From: a virus
IMG/VR virus record: IMGVR_UViG_3300031857_000808
Span: 1 to 32,582 of that record
DNA: 32,582 nucleotides
Reading direction: 5' to 3' (one strand)
Below, piece after piece: positions 21,337 to 29,621 of this stretch; the stretch's first letter is position 1, and every line of letters begins with the position of its first letter. The notes below the pieces were generated by a model. It had not been told where the DNA came from and made no database searches. It saw only the letters and a program-made list of their open reading frames with translations. A program made the position numbers and the translations under genes.

Positions 21337-21794
21337 TAGGAAGGATAATTAAAATTTGTGGGAACTTGACAGCGATCCGATAACATCGGGAAGGAGACAG
21401 TCACGTCCGCCTTTACACCAGCCAAATAGTCCTCTTCTTTCTCTGTGAAAAATTCTAGGGTAACATTATCAGCTATATCCCAGTCAAATTTAGGGTATCG
21501 CATCATTGATACAATATCCTGAGCGATCAATAGCTGATCTGATAGGACATCATTCTCATTGGATTCGTCCTGGAGCTGGCGATCTAAGAAATAAAGTGAG
21601 AAGTTTAGGCTCAATTCCTTGCCTGCGATCGAGGATCCAGTCAAAGAAAAGAACATAGCTGGATAAGTATTATCCGTTTGACTTAGAAACTCCCATACAT
21701 CACCGAAATAAACAGTGTTTATCTGGTCATGAGCGGAGGCTAAATCACTTATTAGCTTGATCGTTTGATTTAATGTCAGCTGTCTTGGTGCCAT
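21336..21794 (-). CDS. Putative tail terminator/completion protein
   Basis: This 152-residue protein begins with LNQTIKLISDLASAHDQINTV and contains NTYPAMFFSLTG, the 'YPal' strand common in gpU/gp10-like tail-completion proteins, and a long middle helix. It lies between the connector and the fibre. The assignment is from size, pattern and location. The start follows ACCCAAACGA. Confidence 0.5.
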   Translation of the reverse strand: MAPRQLTLNQTIKLISDLASAHDQINTVYFGDVWEFLSQTDNTYPAMFFSLTGSSIAGKELSLNFSLYFLDRQLQDESNENDVLSDQLLIAQDIVSMMRYPKFDWDIADNVTLEFFTEKEEDYLAGVKADVTVSFPMLSDRCQVPTNFNYPS

Positions 21795-21806
21795 TCGTTT
21801 GGGTAG

Positions 21807-21828
21807 CCAGGTAAACCTGGAGTTTTTT
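21807..21828 (+). terminator. Plus-strand terminator-like hairpin
   Basis: CCAGG-TAAA-CCTGG, followed on the plus strand by AG and six T. No plus-strand gene exists here. It may limit antisense transcription, or be chance in the short gap. Confidence 0.25.
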
Positions 21829-21869
21829 GATATTCTTTGTACTGTATGCTTTAGGCATCTTGTTTATAT

Positions 21870-22451
21870 TTAGCAAATTCCGTTTTCGCCTTGGTATCTT
21901 TCCTCAAAACTCATAGGCTTGCAGTCATAGTCATCCCCTAACCAGATAGAAGCCTGGTAAGCGTCACGCTCTGGCTTGATTATATCTACACCGGTCCCAT
22001 AATTAACGTATTCCTGGAACTTGTCGCTAGTTGAAGACACCTGCTTAAGGTGCTTGATTAATCGCTGAGTGTAAAACTCCGCGCGCGTTCTGTATCTTGA
22101 GGCTACATCGATCAGGTCCTGCATCTGAGGCGTCTCTGTGTTCTCGCTATTCTTGCGCACTAAGCCTTTATTATAGAACTGATAAGACAATCCCACTGGA
22201 AGCTCTGAAAGCGTGTAATAAACTAAAGGATTCGTGATGAAATTATCTAATAAGTCCACCTCATCCGCGTTAAGATTATTGTTCTCAATCCCGTCCTGCA
22301 ATCGATTGTATAAAGCAGTTCCCAAAGCAGGAAGTAAATACATATCCTGAGCAGTCAATATCTCTGGAAGGATCAATTTGTCATCCACATTGGTATGCAG
22401 AGCGCTTCTTTCCTTGATCGTGTTTACGTTTATAAAGCAGATATTTTTCAT
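21870..22451 (-). CDS. Putative head-tail connector protein
   Basis: This is a 193-residue mainly helical protein: ILPEILTAQDMYLLPALGTALYNRL, then ITNPLVYYTLSELPVGLSYQFYNKG, then VASRYRTRAEFYTQRLIKHL. The pattern of helices with an 'L.pA.G..LY..L' segment resembles the head-tail adaptor family found in Bacteroidota phages. It starts just after the portal gene. It would attach to the portal ring and seal the head. Confidence 0.65.
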   Translation of the reverse strand: MKNICFINVNTIKERSALHTNVDDKLILPEILTAQDMYLLPALGTALYNRLQDGIENNNLNADEVDLLDNFITNPLVYYTLSELPVGLSYQFYNKGLVRKNSENTETPQMQDLIDVASRYRTRAEFYTQRLIKHLKQVSSTSDKFQEYVNYGTGVDIIKPERDAYQASIWLGDDYDCKPMSFEERYQGENGIC

Positions 22452-22454
22452 TCC

Positions 22455-24434
22455 TTAGTCTTTTTTAATTACTACCTGAGAAGCCCAGACGTGACGGCAA
22501 GAAGGAGAGTGTTCTCCGTCTGGCATTGTCCACCATCCACCTCTGCGATCAAAAACTGAATAGCCTAATCTTAAGCTGATCGCTTCGATCTCTGCTCTTG
22601 TATAAAGTCTATCTAATTCCATAAGACGCGCACAGAATTGACGCGATGGATGCTCAGCAGAATTGCGCTGACCTACCGGAATCGATGAGCGCCACTCGTA
22701 AGAATAGCGGACCATAAAGCTTCTTGTCGATGGCTTAGTGTCAGTGATTTCAGATAGGGGAGAAGTCAAAATTCTTTCAACAGTTCCTCGCACGTTTGTG
22801 GACTTAATTAGTCCGCGCTCCTGCAAGCTATCCATGACCTTGTTAATGATTCCTAGATCTGTCTTGATAGTTCCAGCGATAATCTCTGGAGTGATTCGCT
22901 TATCCTTCTGGATTAAGTCTAGGACGTTAGCCTCTAGGCGTGTCAGTTCTTGCTCTGCGAAGTCCAAATTCATTGCCTCCTCTAAGTCATTAGGTGAAGC
23001 TGAGAACGTGTCTCTGGTGCGAAATATGGAGTAATTGCTTTTGCTCTCTCCGAACTGCGCGAATATGTCAAGGACATCGTCCTCGCTGAATCTTAGATTA
23101 GTAGCAGAAGGAGCGGCGATTTCTGGCTCTCCGCCTCCTTGCTCTTGTGTCAAGCCCACTAGTGATCTGATCTCGTTTTGAGTCATTGATTCTAGCACCT
23201 TGTTAGCTACTAATGGGGATAAGCTATTGATAGCATTGATTACATCTTGAGCTGATCCGGTTGTATTTGGTTCTAGCTTAGGCGCTCCAAGCTTCTCGCG
23301 GATCTCGTCTTTAGTTAAGTTCTGTGCGATTGTAGCTTCAGAGAACTCCATGCCAATCGGCTCGACTGGGATTATTTGTAGCCCATCGACAGCACCGCGT
23401 AATTTGGCAAGTAAACTGAATACTTGTTCCTGATATATTTGCTTATCATTGACGTATGTGTTTTTAAATATCTCATAAGAATCGCGCATTTGTTGGCGTG
23501 ATCCTAATTGTCCAGGTGTAGCAATACCGAATAAATCAGGAGACGTGATCTGGTGTCCAGCGTACACATTCTTCTCGATGATCTTATCAACATTAGCAAA
23601 GTCCTCCTTCGTAATGTCAGAAGCTCCAAGGTCCTCAATGATTGGCTTTCTTGAAGCGTCATTCACAAAGGAAAGAATAAACTTCTTGCCATCGGATCCT
23701 GAGAATCGATCAGTGAACTTTCTTTCTACCTGACGCTTCTCTTCATCTTGTGGTTCACCATTTGGAAGCGTGATTAATTTAGAAGCACTGAAGCCAGTCT
23801 GTGCATTTCCTAGGACGTGCTTAGAGACTTCGATGTCTGACTCAATATAATTCAAGGCGCCCATGTAACCAGGCAAAGAATAAGCCGATAGGTTAGGACG
23901 GTATTCTTTTAAGTAAAGAATCTGAGTGCCGACTGGAAGCTTATCATTAAATGCGTTATAAATATCGCGCTTGTATTTGTTGTCACCCCAGTTTTCAGAA
24001 TACCAAAACTGTGTATTATCGTCGTTTGTGCGGACCTTAGTATAATCTAAGTGATAAATCTCTGAAATCTGACCAGCTACCTGGCTCCAAATAACTTGAA
24101 GATAAGCGCCTCCGAATAATTCGACGTCTGTAGAAACCTTCTTTAGAATATCATTAAGAGATTCGAATGGATTAGGCTTGTCAATGAACTGCTTTGCAAC
24201 CTCATCGGCTTCGTCTATTGGCTTAAATCCGTTACCGGTGATATAATTTACCTTGCTTTTAATGATCGCATTGTGCTTAGCTGATTTAGTAAACAGATCG
24301 ACCAGGTAATTAGGGTAATCATTCTTCTTTCCGAACTCAATGTATCCACCATTCTCGCCTTTTTTCTCTGTATATTCTGGCTGTCTGGCCTCCGCAAAGG
24401 TTAGAACGTTCAAGAAATTCGTTGTATTGCTCAT
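22455..24434 (-). CDS. Portal protein with C-terminal extension
   Basis: This is a 659-residue protein. Residues 1-430 match an HK97/SPP1-style portal: KKNDYPNYLVDLFTKSAKHNAII, then the wing and stem around LFGGAYLQVIW, and an ITSPDLFGI loop. After an acidic linker, residues about 500-560 form a winged-helix-like unit (ELTRLEANVLDLI...LQERGLIKS). The last roughly 90 residues contain EHPSRQFCARLMELDRLYT, FDRRGGWWTMPDG and SPSCRHVW, resembling the end of Mu gpF/SPP1 gp7 minor head proteins. It forms the dodecameric DNA channel and binds TerL. Its start overlaps the previous stop (ATGA). Confidence 0.85.
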   Translation of the reverse strand: MSNTTNFLNVLTFAEARQPEYTEKKGENGGYIEFGKKNDYPNYLVDLFTKSAKHNAIIKSKVNYITGNGFKPIDEADEVAKQFIDKPNPFESLNDILKKVSTDVELFGGAYLQVIWSQVAGQISEIYHLDYTKVRTNDDNTQFWYSENWGDNKYKRDIYNAFNDKLPVGTQILYLKEYRPNLSAYSLPGYMGALNYIESDIEVSKHVLGNAQTGFSASKLITLPNGEPQDEEKRQVERKFTDRFSGSDGKKFILSFVNDASRKPIIEDLGASDITKEDFANVDKIIEKNVYAGHQITSPDLFGIATPGQLGSRQQMRDSYEIFKNTYVNDKQIYQEQVFSLLAKLRGAVDGLQIIPVEPIGMEFSEATIAQNLTKDEIREKLGAPKLEPNTTGSAQDVINAINSLSPLVANKVLESMTQNEIRSLVGLTQEQGGGEPEIAAPSATNLRFSEDDVLDIFAQFGESKSNYSIFRTRDTFSASPNDLEEAMNLDFAEQELTRLEANVLDLIQKDKRITPEIIAGTIKTDLGIINKVMDSLQERGLIKSTNVRGTVERILTSPLSEITDTKPSTRSFMVRYSYEWRSSIPVGQRNSAEHPSRQFCARLMELDRLYTRAEIEAISLRLGYSVFDRRGGWWTMPDGEHSPSCRHVWASQVVIKKD

Positions 24435-24817
24435 ATATCGCGCACTATAAAGGTATTATTCGTTTGGTTGTAAGTAGTGAACTCAAATTCTGTCGCATTT
24501 TTAAGCGACATTTGCCCCACTTCTAGCAGGTTTGTAGCTAAAGCAGGATTCAAATTAGAGCTTGATGTCTGCTCATAGATAGCATAAGTGTATTCTCCGC
24601 TGTCATAGTTAGAGAAATAGCTATTTGTCACTATATTAAAAGCGTTAAATCTGTCTTTATAATTGGACAAATCAGCATTGTTTAAAATGACAAATGCCCT
24701 TGTGTTATCTGTAGCCCTGGATGTAAAGTAGAATAAGTAATTAGGCGCTGAAAGAGTTTGCTTCTCTTTAAGCGTCACCACTACCTTAGTCGTTTGTCCT
24801 TTAATAAAGTGAATCAT
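24431..24817 (-). CDS. Small structural protein
   Basis: This is a 128-residue protein from ATG 24817 (MIHFIKGQTTKVV). An upstream in-frame extension to 24895 would start inside the terminator and is rejected. It has a beta-rich pattern (YLFYFTSRATDNTRAFVI, YTYAIYEQTS, QMSLKNATEFEFTTYN). Similar small proteins occur in Bacteroidota phage structural regions, perhaps a head decoration or neck protein. It has its own -7 box and overlaps the portal start. Confidence 0.6.
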   Translation of the reverse strand: MIHFIKGQTTKVVVTLKEKQTLSAPNYLFYFTSRATDNTRAFVILNNADLSNYKDRFNAFNIVTNSYFSNYDSGEYTYAIYEQTSSSNLNPALATNLLEVGQMSLKNATEFEFTTYNQTNNTFIVRDI

Positions 24818-24835
24818 CTTTAATAAATAGCAAAG

Positions 24836-24843
24836 CAAAGTTA
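24836..24843 (-). promoter_or_regulatory. Possible -7 box for the portal operon
   Basis: TAACTTTG on the minus strand matches TAnnTTTG, 18 nt before the ATG at 24817 and just after the terminator. A clear TTTG at -33 is missing (the region is a T-run). Confidence 0.4.
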
Positions 24844-24854
24844 TTTTATAAAAC

Positions 24855-24882
24855 AAAAAAAAGAGGAGGCTTTCGCCCCCTC
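24855..24882 (-). terminator. Strong intrinsic terminator after the capsid block
   Basis: On the minus strand an 8-bp stem with a GAAA tetraloop (24863-24882) is followed by eight T. It should end most transcripts carrying the major capsid and next genes. Confidence 0.8.
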
Positions 24883-24907
24883 CCCGTCTAACCAAACGAC
24901 TGACTAA

Positions 24908-25420
24908 TTAGGTTGTTAAACCTGCAATAATTCCGCTTGCTACTTCTGGAGCCAAAGCCTTTTCAGAAGCTGAGAAAGTCAAAGTATATCCAGAACGATC
25001 TCCGTTAGCCGTACCGGTTGCACCGTTACCGCCTGACATATTGATGCCAGAAACCTTACCAAGATACCAATACTTTCCATTGTTATCGCCTACAACAGCG
25101 ACTAAAGTATTCTGTGCTAATAAAAGAATTTCGTTTCTTGTATTTGCTTGCAATTTGTTCAGAATGATAGACAATTCTTGAGCGTAGAATACAGTACCGT
25201 TCTGCACGTTAGCGTTTACGTTTTCAGTCAAAGAAGAAGTTCCAGGAACTAATTCATATTTTCTAAAAACTTTACCGCTTGCCTTAGTAATAGCAGTGAT
25301 CACACCGCTCGCCTCAGTCGTGCTAGATACGTTACCTTTTTCGATGAAGTAAACTTCAGTTATTCCGCCTAATGAATCTCTACAATCTAGGGTATATCCC
25401 TGAGTTAAAGCACATGGCAT
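24908..25420 (-). CDS. Conserved virion protein, possibly tail tube or head accessory
   Basis: This is a 170-residue protein from ATG 25420 (MPCALTQGYTLDCRDSLGG); a longer frame to 25459 crosses a hairpin. It contains ITEVYFIEKGNV, NGTVFYAQELSIILNKLQ, NTRNEILLLAQN and GDRSGYTLTFSASEKALAPEV. I recognise this family as frequent in Bacteroidota phages next to the capsid gene. A major tail tube role is my best guess, since the fold is beta-rich and it lies among high-expression genes; a head accessory is the alternative. Confidence 0.6.
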   Translation of the reverse strand: MPCALTQGYTLDCRDSLGGITEVYFIEKGNVSSTTEASGVITAITKASGKVFRKYELVPGTSSLTENVNANVQNGTVFYAQELSIILNKLQANTRNEILLLAQNTLVAVVGDNNGKYWYLGKVSGINMSGGNGATGTANGDRSGYTLTFSASEKALAPEVASGIIAGLTT

Positions 25421-25448
25421 AATTTTGAATTTTAAAAGGTTAAAATTA

Positions 25449-25476
25449 GGGGAGTCCAATCCAATGGAATCTCCCC
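25449..25476 (-). terminator. Attenuating hairpin between the capsid gene and the next
   Basis: GGGGAG (25449-25454) pairs with CTCCCC (25471-25476), with an inner TCCA/TGGA stem; the minus strand continues TAATTTT. It likely lets only part of the transcripts pass beyond the major capsid gene. Confidence 0.55.
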
Positions 25477-25493
25477 GAACTTATTGGTAAGAA

Positions 25494-26456
25494 TTAAGCT
25501 AAGATGAAATCAACCATTTCAGCAGGGAAAGCGATTTGAACGCCAGCCTTGAACTCAGCTACGAAGCGAACTTGATCAGCTTCTTTAGCGAAGAACAATT
25601 CGAAACGCTCTTGCTCATCTAATAAGTCAGTACCGAAATACATATTAGAAACGCGACCACCGTAGATCTTAGAAGTTCCATTCAAACCTTGAACTGCGAT
25701 AACTTTCACAGTTGTACCTGGAAGCATCAATTCAGAATCAGCCTTGCCATCAAAGTTGTAAGCGAATAAATTCGCGTTCTTTAATGCGATTGTGTATGTA
25801 CGGAATACGTCCATTCCTACGAAGATAGAAACATCATCCTTAGCTACGATCTCAGCAGGTAATGCCTTGTAAACTGCATCGATTACGTTGATTACGTTAG
25901 ATGTAGTGATACCAGCAGAAGCAGCTAATGGAGTACCGTAGAAAGTAGTCGTGTTAGCGTGGATAACTGAAGCAGAAGCAGCAGCTACTAACTTAGCGAA
26001 TCCGTCAAACTTGTTTAAGTTTCCGTTTGCTGAAGCTGTATCTCCTTGCCATGCAGCGATTTCTAATTGAGAAGCGATCTTATCAGCCTTACGTTGTGAG
26101 TACTCAGCAGCGAAGATGATTGAATCATAAGAAGAACCAGCAGGTAAAGCCTTCTGTAAATACTTAGACTCTAAATCTTTCGGGCATAAAGCCTCGTTTA
26201 CCTTAATCTTTCCAACAGTCAATGTGCGCTGTGTGAAAGTTGTTGTGCCAGAAGCATTGAATCCGCAAGAAGAACCATCTTGGAAGAACGCGTCTGTATC
26301 CATGATGTTAACTGTCTCAGCGGATTTAACGCCTAACATTACGTTACCTTGATCCTTGATCAAAGAGATTGTTTTTGCTCCTAATACTGAAGATGCTACT
26401 AATTGGGTAGCGTTCTCTTCTGTATAGTTAGCCAATGAAGAAACTACAAATGCCAT
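25494..26456 (-). CDS. Major capsid protein
   Basis: This is a 320-residue protein with HK97-fold character: an N-terminal region MAFVVSSLANYTEENATQL, E-loop-like sequence around SCGFNASGTTTF, and a C-terminal half with NVIDAVYKALPAEIVAKDDV, VFRTYTIALKNANLFAYNF and IAVQGLNGTSKIYGG, followed by LFFAKEADQVRFVAEFKAGVQI in parts. Length, position between scaffold and virion genes and the ordered alanine-rich helices fit the capsid. It follows a leader TAACAAACAAGAAA. It has no proteolysis site that I can place. Confidence 0.85.
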   Translation of the reverse strand: MAFVVSSLANYTEENATQLVASSVLGAKTISLIKDQGNVMLGVKSAETVNIMDTDAFFQDGSSCGFNASGTTTFTQRTLTVGKIKVNEALCPKDLESKYLQKALPAGSSYDSIIFAAEYSQRKADKIASQLEIAAWQGDTASANGNLNKFDGFAKLVAAASASVIHANTTTFYGTPLAASAGITTSNVINVIDAVYKALPAEIVAKDDVSIFVGMDVFRTYTIALKNANLFAYNFDGKADSELMLPGTTVKVIAVQGLNGTSKIYGGRVSNMYFGTDLLDEQERFELFFAKEADQVRFVAEFKAGVQIAFPAEMVDFILA

Positions 26457-26475
26457 TTTCTTGTTTGTTAAATTG

Positions 26476-27078
26476 TTATTTTAAATTTTTTACTTTGTTT
26501 AAAAATCTTTCGATTTTATCTTCTCTTTTCTCTACTTGAGAGAAAGAATTTTTAGGAGCTTGGATAGGACTAGCGCTAGGAGTTGAAGCCAAACCTAAAA
26601 CTACATCAGATAAATCGTTGATTGCTTGAGAGAACTTACCCTCGATTGATGCAATCTTAGCTTTTAAAGCTTCGTTCTCTGACTTTAAGTTTTCGATAGT
26701 GCCATCAATTTCGTTGAACTTATCTTCCTTATCGTCTCCCATTGGAATTTCTTCCACCACTTCTTCAATCGGTTCCATTTCTGCTTGAGGTGTCTCAATG
26801 CCTTCCACTTTACCGCCTACAGTTGTCACCATAGTACCGTCTACTAGCTCATGCTCACCGTCTGGAGCAGGAGAAGCGTTTCCGCTTTCATCTACTAGCA
26901 TAGCCTCAGCGCCAATCTCCAAACCACTTAAGTCAATCTTCGATCCGTCTTTAAGATCGTAGGTTTCAAAAGATAGTTGTGTGACCGGTGCAGATTCCTC
27001 GCTAGTCTCCACTTGTACCTCTTCGTTTTCTGAAGCTAGCATCAAGCGGATTTTTTCGATTCCTTCTTTTACTGTCAT
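26476..27078 (-). CDS. Scaffolding protein
   Basis: This 200-residue protein is acidic and low-complexity (EEVVEEIPMGDDKEDKF), with a strong coiled coil near residues 120-155 (IDGTIENLKSENEALKAKI) and a basic C-terminal helix (RFLNKVKNL). Acidic linker, coiled coil and basic tail are usual for capsid scaffolds that bind the coat through the tail. It sits between the protease and the capsid gene. It is probably removed by the protease during maturation. Confidence 0.75.
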   Translation of the reverse strand: MTVKEGIEKIRLMLASENEEVQVETSEESAPVTQLSFETYDLKDGSKIDLSGLEIGAEAMLVDESGNASPAPDGEHELVDGTMVTTVGGKVEGIETPQAEMEPIEEVVEEIPMGDDKEDKFNEIDGTIENLKSENEALKAKIASIEGKFSQAINDLSDVVLGLASTPSASPIQAPKNSFSQVEKREDKIERFLNKVKNLK

Positions 27079-27134
27079 GTTTGTTTGTTTTTTTACTACG
27101 TTTATAAATAACTAATTACTAAATACTTTATACT

Positions 27135-27731
27135 TTAAAGATTACAATCTTGTAAAATCTGAGCGATGTCAGCCCAAAGTTTCTCTTCCTTAGTCATCTC
27201 TCCAGGTTGCTTTTTGTAATTGAATAACCCTTCGACGCTGAAGCCTTTAAATTCTCCTAACTTAACCTTTCCCCAGACGTCATCATTATCGATTGAATAA
27301 GAGGCAAAAGCGGAGCCGTCAGGTGCATCTTCAAATCCCTTCATTGGTTTGATTCCTCTCGACTCATCTGTAATCCAGATTTCAAACATCGTCACGCCAT
27401 CGACTACCTGATTAGGATCGTGCATTAAATTGACGTTTGAAGTATATCCCTTCTGGAACATCTTTTTAACGATCTTATAAATCGTATCTTTAGGAAAGGA
27501 AACAAAGTACTCCTGGCCATTGTCGTTTCTATAGATAGGCGTATCTGCTAGCATGATAGGACCAGAGATGATGCGACGCTCTTCGTCTTGAATCTCAAAG
27601 TTCATCCGATCCTCTTTGAAGCGAAGGAAGTTTCTCTCGATTGCTGGCTTGTCTACCAATGCAACAAAGTCCACCTCGGATCCGTCCATTAGGTCCTCAT
27701 TAATTTCTAGTAAATAAATAGGTAAATTCAT
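27135..27731 (-). CDS. Prohead protease, XkdF-like
   Basis: This is a 198-residue protein with the order of XkdF-type putative phage serine proteases: ISGPIMLADTPIYR, VSFPKDTIYKIVKKMFQKGY, NVNLMHDPNQVVDGVTMFEIW, then FASYSIDNDDVWGKVKLGEF and GFSVEGLF. The conserved H in NLMHD and the S in GFSVEG are likely active-site residues by analogy with S78 proteases. It would cleave the scaffold before DNA entry. It directly precedes scaffold and capsid genes. Confidence 0.85.
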   Translation of the reverse strand: MNLPIYLLEINEDLMDGSEVDFVALVDKPAIERNFLRFKEDRMNFEIQDEERRIISGPIMLADTPIYRNDNGQEYFVSFPKDTIYKIVKKMFQKGYTSNVNLMHDPNQVVDGVTMFEIWITDESRGIKPMKGFEDAPDGSAFASYSIDNDDVWGKVKLGEFKGFSVEGLFNYKKQPGEMTKEEKLWADIAQILQDCNL

Positions 27732-27746
27732 TCTATATTTTTTAGT

Positions 27747-29621
27747 TTAAAATCTTGCCGCTTTCTCTAAGCGTGATATTCTTTGTTGCGATCCGCTGAT
27801 GTCACTCTCGACTACATAGGCGCGCGTAGTAACGTTTGAAATAGTATTTAAAGACGCCTGGTCTAATGAAGTCGGAATCGTTTCCTGGCCTCTAGGTGCA
27901 ATAGGTGCGCCTGCTCCTGCGCTTGGTGCTGATCCTAAGCTAGGAGCTGAGCCTCCACCACCTTGACCTGGAACTTGAACAGCTAAGATATTCTGAATTG
28001 ATTTATATCCAGAAGCTAAAGCAAGTCCGGCATTGATAGGAGCTAGCACTGGTCCAACAAATGGAATACCAATCGTAGACTCATAAGCTTTCTGAGCTGA
28101 TAAGATTGCGGATATTGTAGCACTTGCCACCGCTGCCGCCTTTCCTGCTGCCGTCTCCTGACCTAATAGATTGGAAAGATTTGCTAGTGTGTCGGCAGTT
28201 GTTTGAGCCGCTAAAATCTTAGCCTTCTTTTCCTCTTCAGTTAATTTAACTCTTGCTTTAGTTTGAGCCTCTAAGTTTTTAGTATTCTGCTCTTCGCCTT
28301 GCTTAATGATTTGGACAGTCTCGTCTGTAGTCGCTGTAATTTGCTCTAGTTCAGCTTGATCATATTTCTTCTGTATTTCTAAAAGCGCCTCATTTCTAGC
28401 GTCCTCTATTTCTGCCTCATCGCCTCCGAATTTAATCCGGTCCTCTAATTGCTTTGTATATTTAGCATTAACAGCTTCAATCTCTTTCTCTTGATCAGTC
28501 AAGAATTTATCAGCGTTTCTGTTAGCGATTGCCTCATCTTCTGCTGCTATTCTTTGCTGATTCTTTTTAAGCTCAGCAGCTGCCTCCTCTGCTTTCTTTT
28601 TCTCCTCCTCTTTACGTTTATTTGCTTCAGCTATTTGCTTGTCTCTAGCTTCTTTGTTTTGCTTAGCTATCTCCTCATTTCTTTTTTGATTCGCGTCTGC
28701 TATTGACTTATTATACTTGGTATCAATTACGACTAAATCGGTTTTAAGCTCGCGGAATTTTTTAATTTCCTCTTCGCTTAATTTACCGGTAGTCTTGAGC
28801 TTCTCTCTTAGTACATTTAAGTCATTAACGACTAACTGCTTCCTCTTATCAGAAAGAACTTTCTCGCTAGCGCCTGAAGCTTCTAATATTTTGATTTCCC
28901 CTTCTAATGTTTCCTTTCGTCTCTCAGCCGTCTTCGTGAATTTTTCCAAAGATCTCTCTGCTTCGTTTGTAATCCCTACAAAGTCAGTGACTTTAGTAAC
29001 TATTTCGCCAAAGATTTTACCTACATTCCCTAGGCCAGGGATTAATCGAAGCGCCGCAGCCTTGATAGCATCAAAGTTTGTGACAATTAAACCCAATGCA
29101 ACAGCAAAAGCACCGATACCTGTGGCAATTAAAGCCCCTCGCATAGTGGTAAATGCAGTCACAGCGGCCGCTCTGATCGCAGTAAAGCCAGCCACCACAT
29201 TAGTCTTGAGTACTAAAGCTAAGTTTTTGAATCCATCAACAGAGGCAAGAACCGTATTTAGTCCTTCAGATAGTGCAAGAGCTGACTGCACTTTTAAGAG
29301 TTGCTTCTCTACCTCAGCAGATTCCACACCCACTAAGGCTAAAGCCCCTTGAGTTGCAGCGAATGCTCCAGCTACGCCTTGAATAGATTGTCCAAATGCT
29401 TTAAATTTAGCATCCGGATCGAACGCCTCGATAGTTGCTTTAGCATCACCGATTCTATCCTTTAATTCGGCAGCTCTCGAAGCCGCTGCTGCAATCTCTG
29501 CCCCAGTTGCTCCGGCTGTATTTTGAAGTCTAGCTAGTTCCTGGACAGCCTCTCGAAGTTGTCCTCTGAGGCTCTTGGTGTCTGCGACTAGGTTAATCCC
29601 TACTGTTTCATTTACTGCCAT
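27747..29621 (-). CDS. Tail tape measure protein
   Basis: This is a 624-residue protein. The N-terminal helices (SLRGQLREAVQELARLQNTAGA) lead into a hydrophobic segment near 150-185 (ALIATGIGAFAVALGLIV). A long charged coiled coil follows, very rich in Lys and Glu, then a second hydrophobic part (SATISAILSAQKAY...GLALASGYKSI) and a Gly/Ala-rich C-terminus. This is the classic tape-measure form that sets tail length; at about 0.15 nm per residue it predicts a tail near 90-95 nm. The start overlaps the previous stop by one base. Confidence 0.85.
   Translation of the reverse strand: MAVNETVGINLVADTKSLRGQLREAVQELARLQNTAGATGAEIAAAASRAAELKDRIGDAKATIEAFDPDAKFKAFGQSIQGVAGAFAATQGALALVGVESAEVEKQLLKVQSALALSEGLNTVLASVDGFKNLALVLKTNVVAGFTAIRAAAVTAFTTMRGALIATGIGAFAVALGLIVTNFDAIKAAALRLIPGLGNVGKIFGEIVTKVTDFVGITNEAERSLEKFTKTAERRKETLEGEIKILEASGASEKVLSDKRKQLVVNDLNVLREKLKTTGKLSEEEIKKFRELKTDLVVIDTKYNKSIADANQKRNEEIAKQNKEARDKQIAEANKRKEEEKKKAEEAAAELKKNQQRIAAEDEAIANRNADKFLTDQEKEIEAVNAKYTKQLEDRIKFGGDEAEIEDARNEALLEIQKKYDQAELEQITATTDETVQIIKQGEEQNTKNLEAQTKARVKLTEEEKKAKILAAQTTADTLANLSNLLGQETAAGKAAAVASATISAILSAQKAYESTIGIPFVGPVLAPINAGLALASGYKSIQNILAVQVPGQGGGGSAPSLGSAPSAGAGAPIAPRGQETIPTSLDQASLNTISNVTTRAYVVESDISGSQQRISRLEKAARF

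Noticed and set aside
21745-21858. 37-residue minus-strand ORF (MPKAYSTKNIKKLQVYL) before the tail-completion gene
   Set aside because: It overlaps the next gene by 50 nt in another frame and has no independent support. It would fill the 75-nt gap, so it is not excluded.
24818-24895. Upstream extension of the small structural protein to 24895
   Set aside because: It runs through the strong terminator and T-run; ATG 24817 gives a clean start behind a promoter box.
28449-28706. 85-residue hydrophobic plus-strand ORF
   Set aside because: Its hydrophobicity comes from the reverse complement of Lys/Glu-rich coiled-coil codons in the tape measure gene.
28717-29352. 211-residue plus-strand ORF opposite the tape measure gene
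   Set aside because: It lies fully antisense to a well-supported gene, with a Ser/Leu/Val-rich composition typical of a complement frame of helical Lys/Glu/Ala coding sequence.
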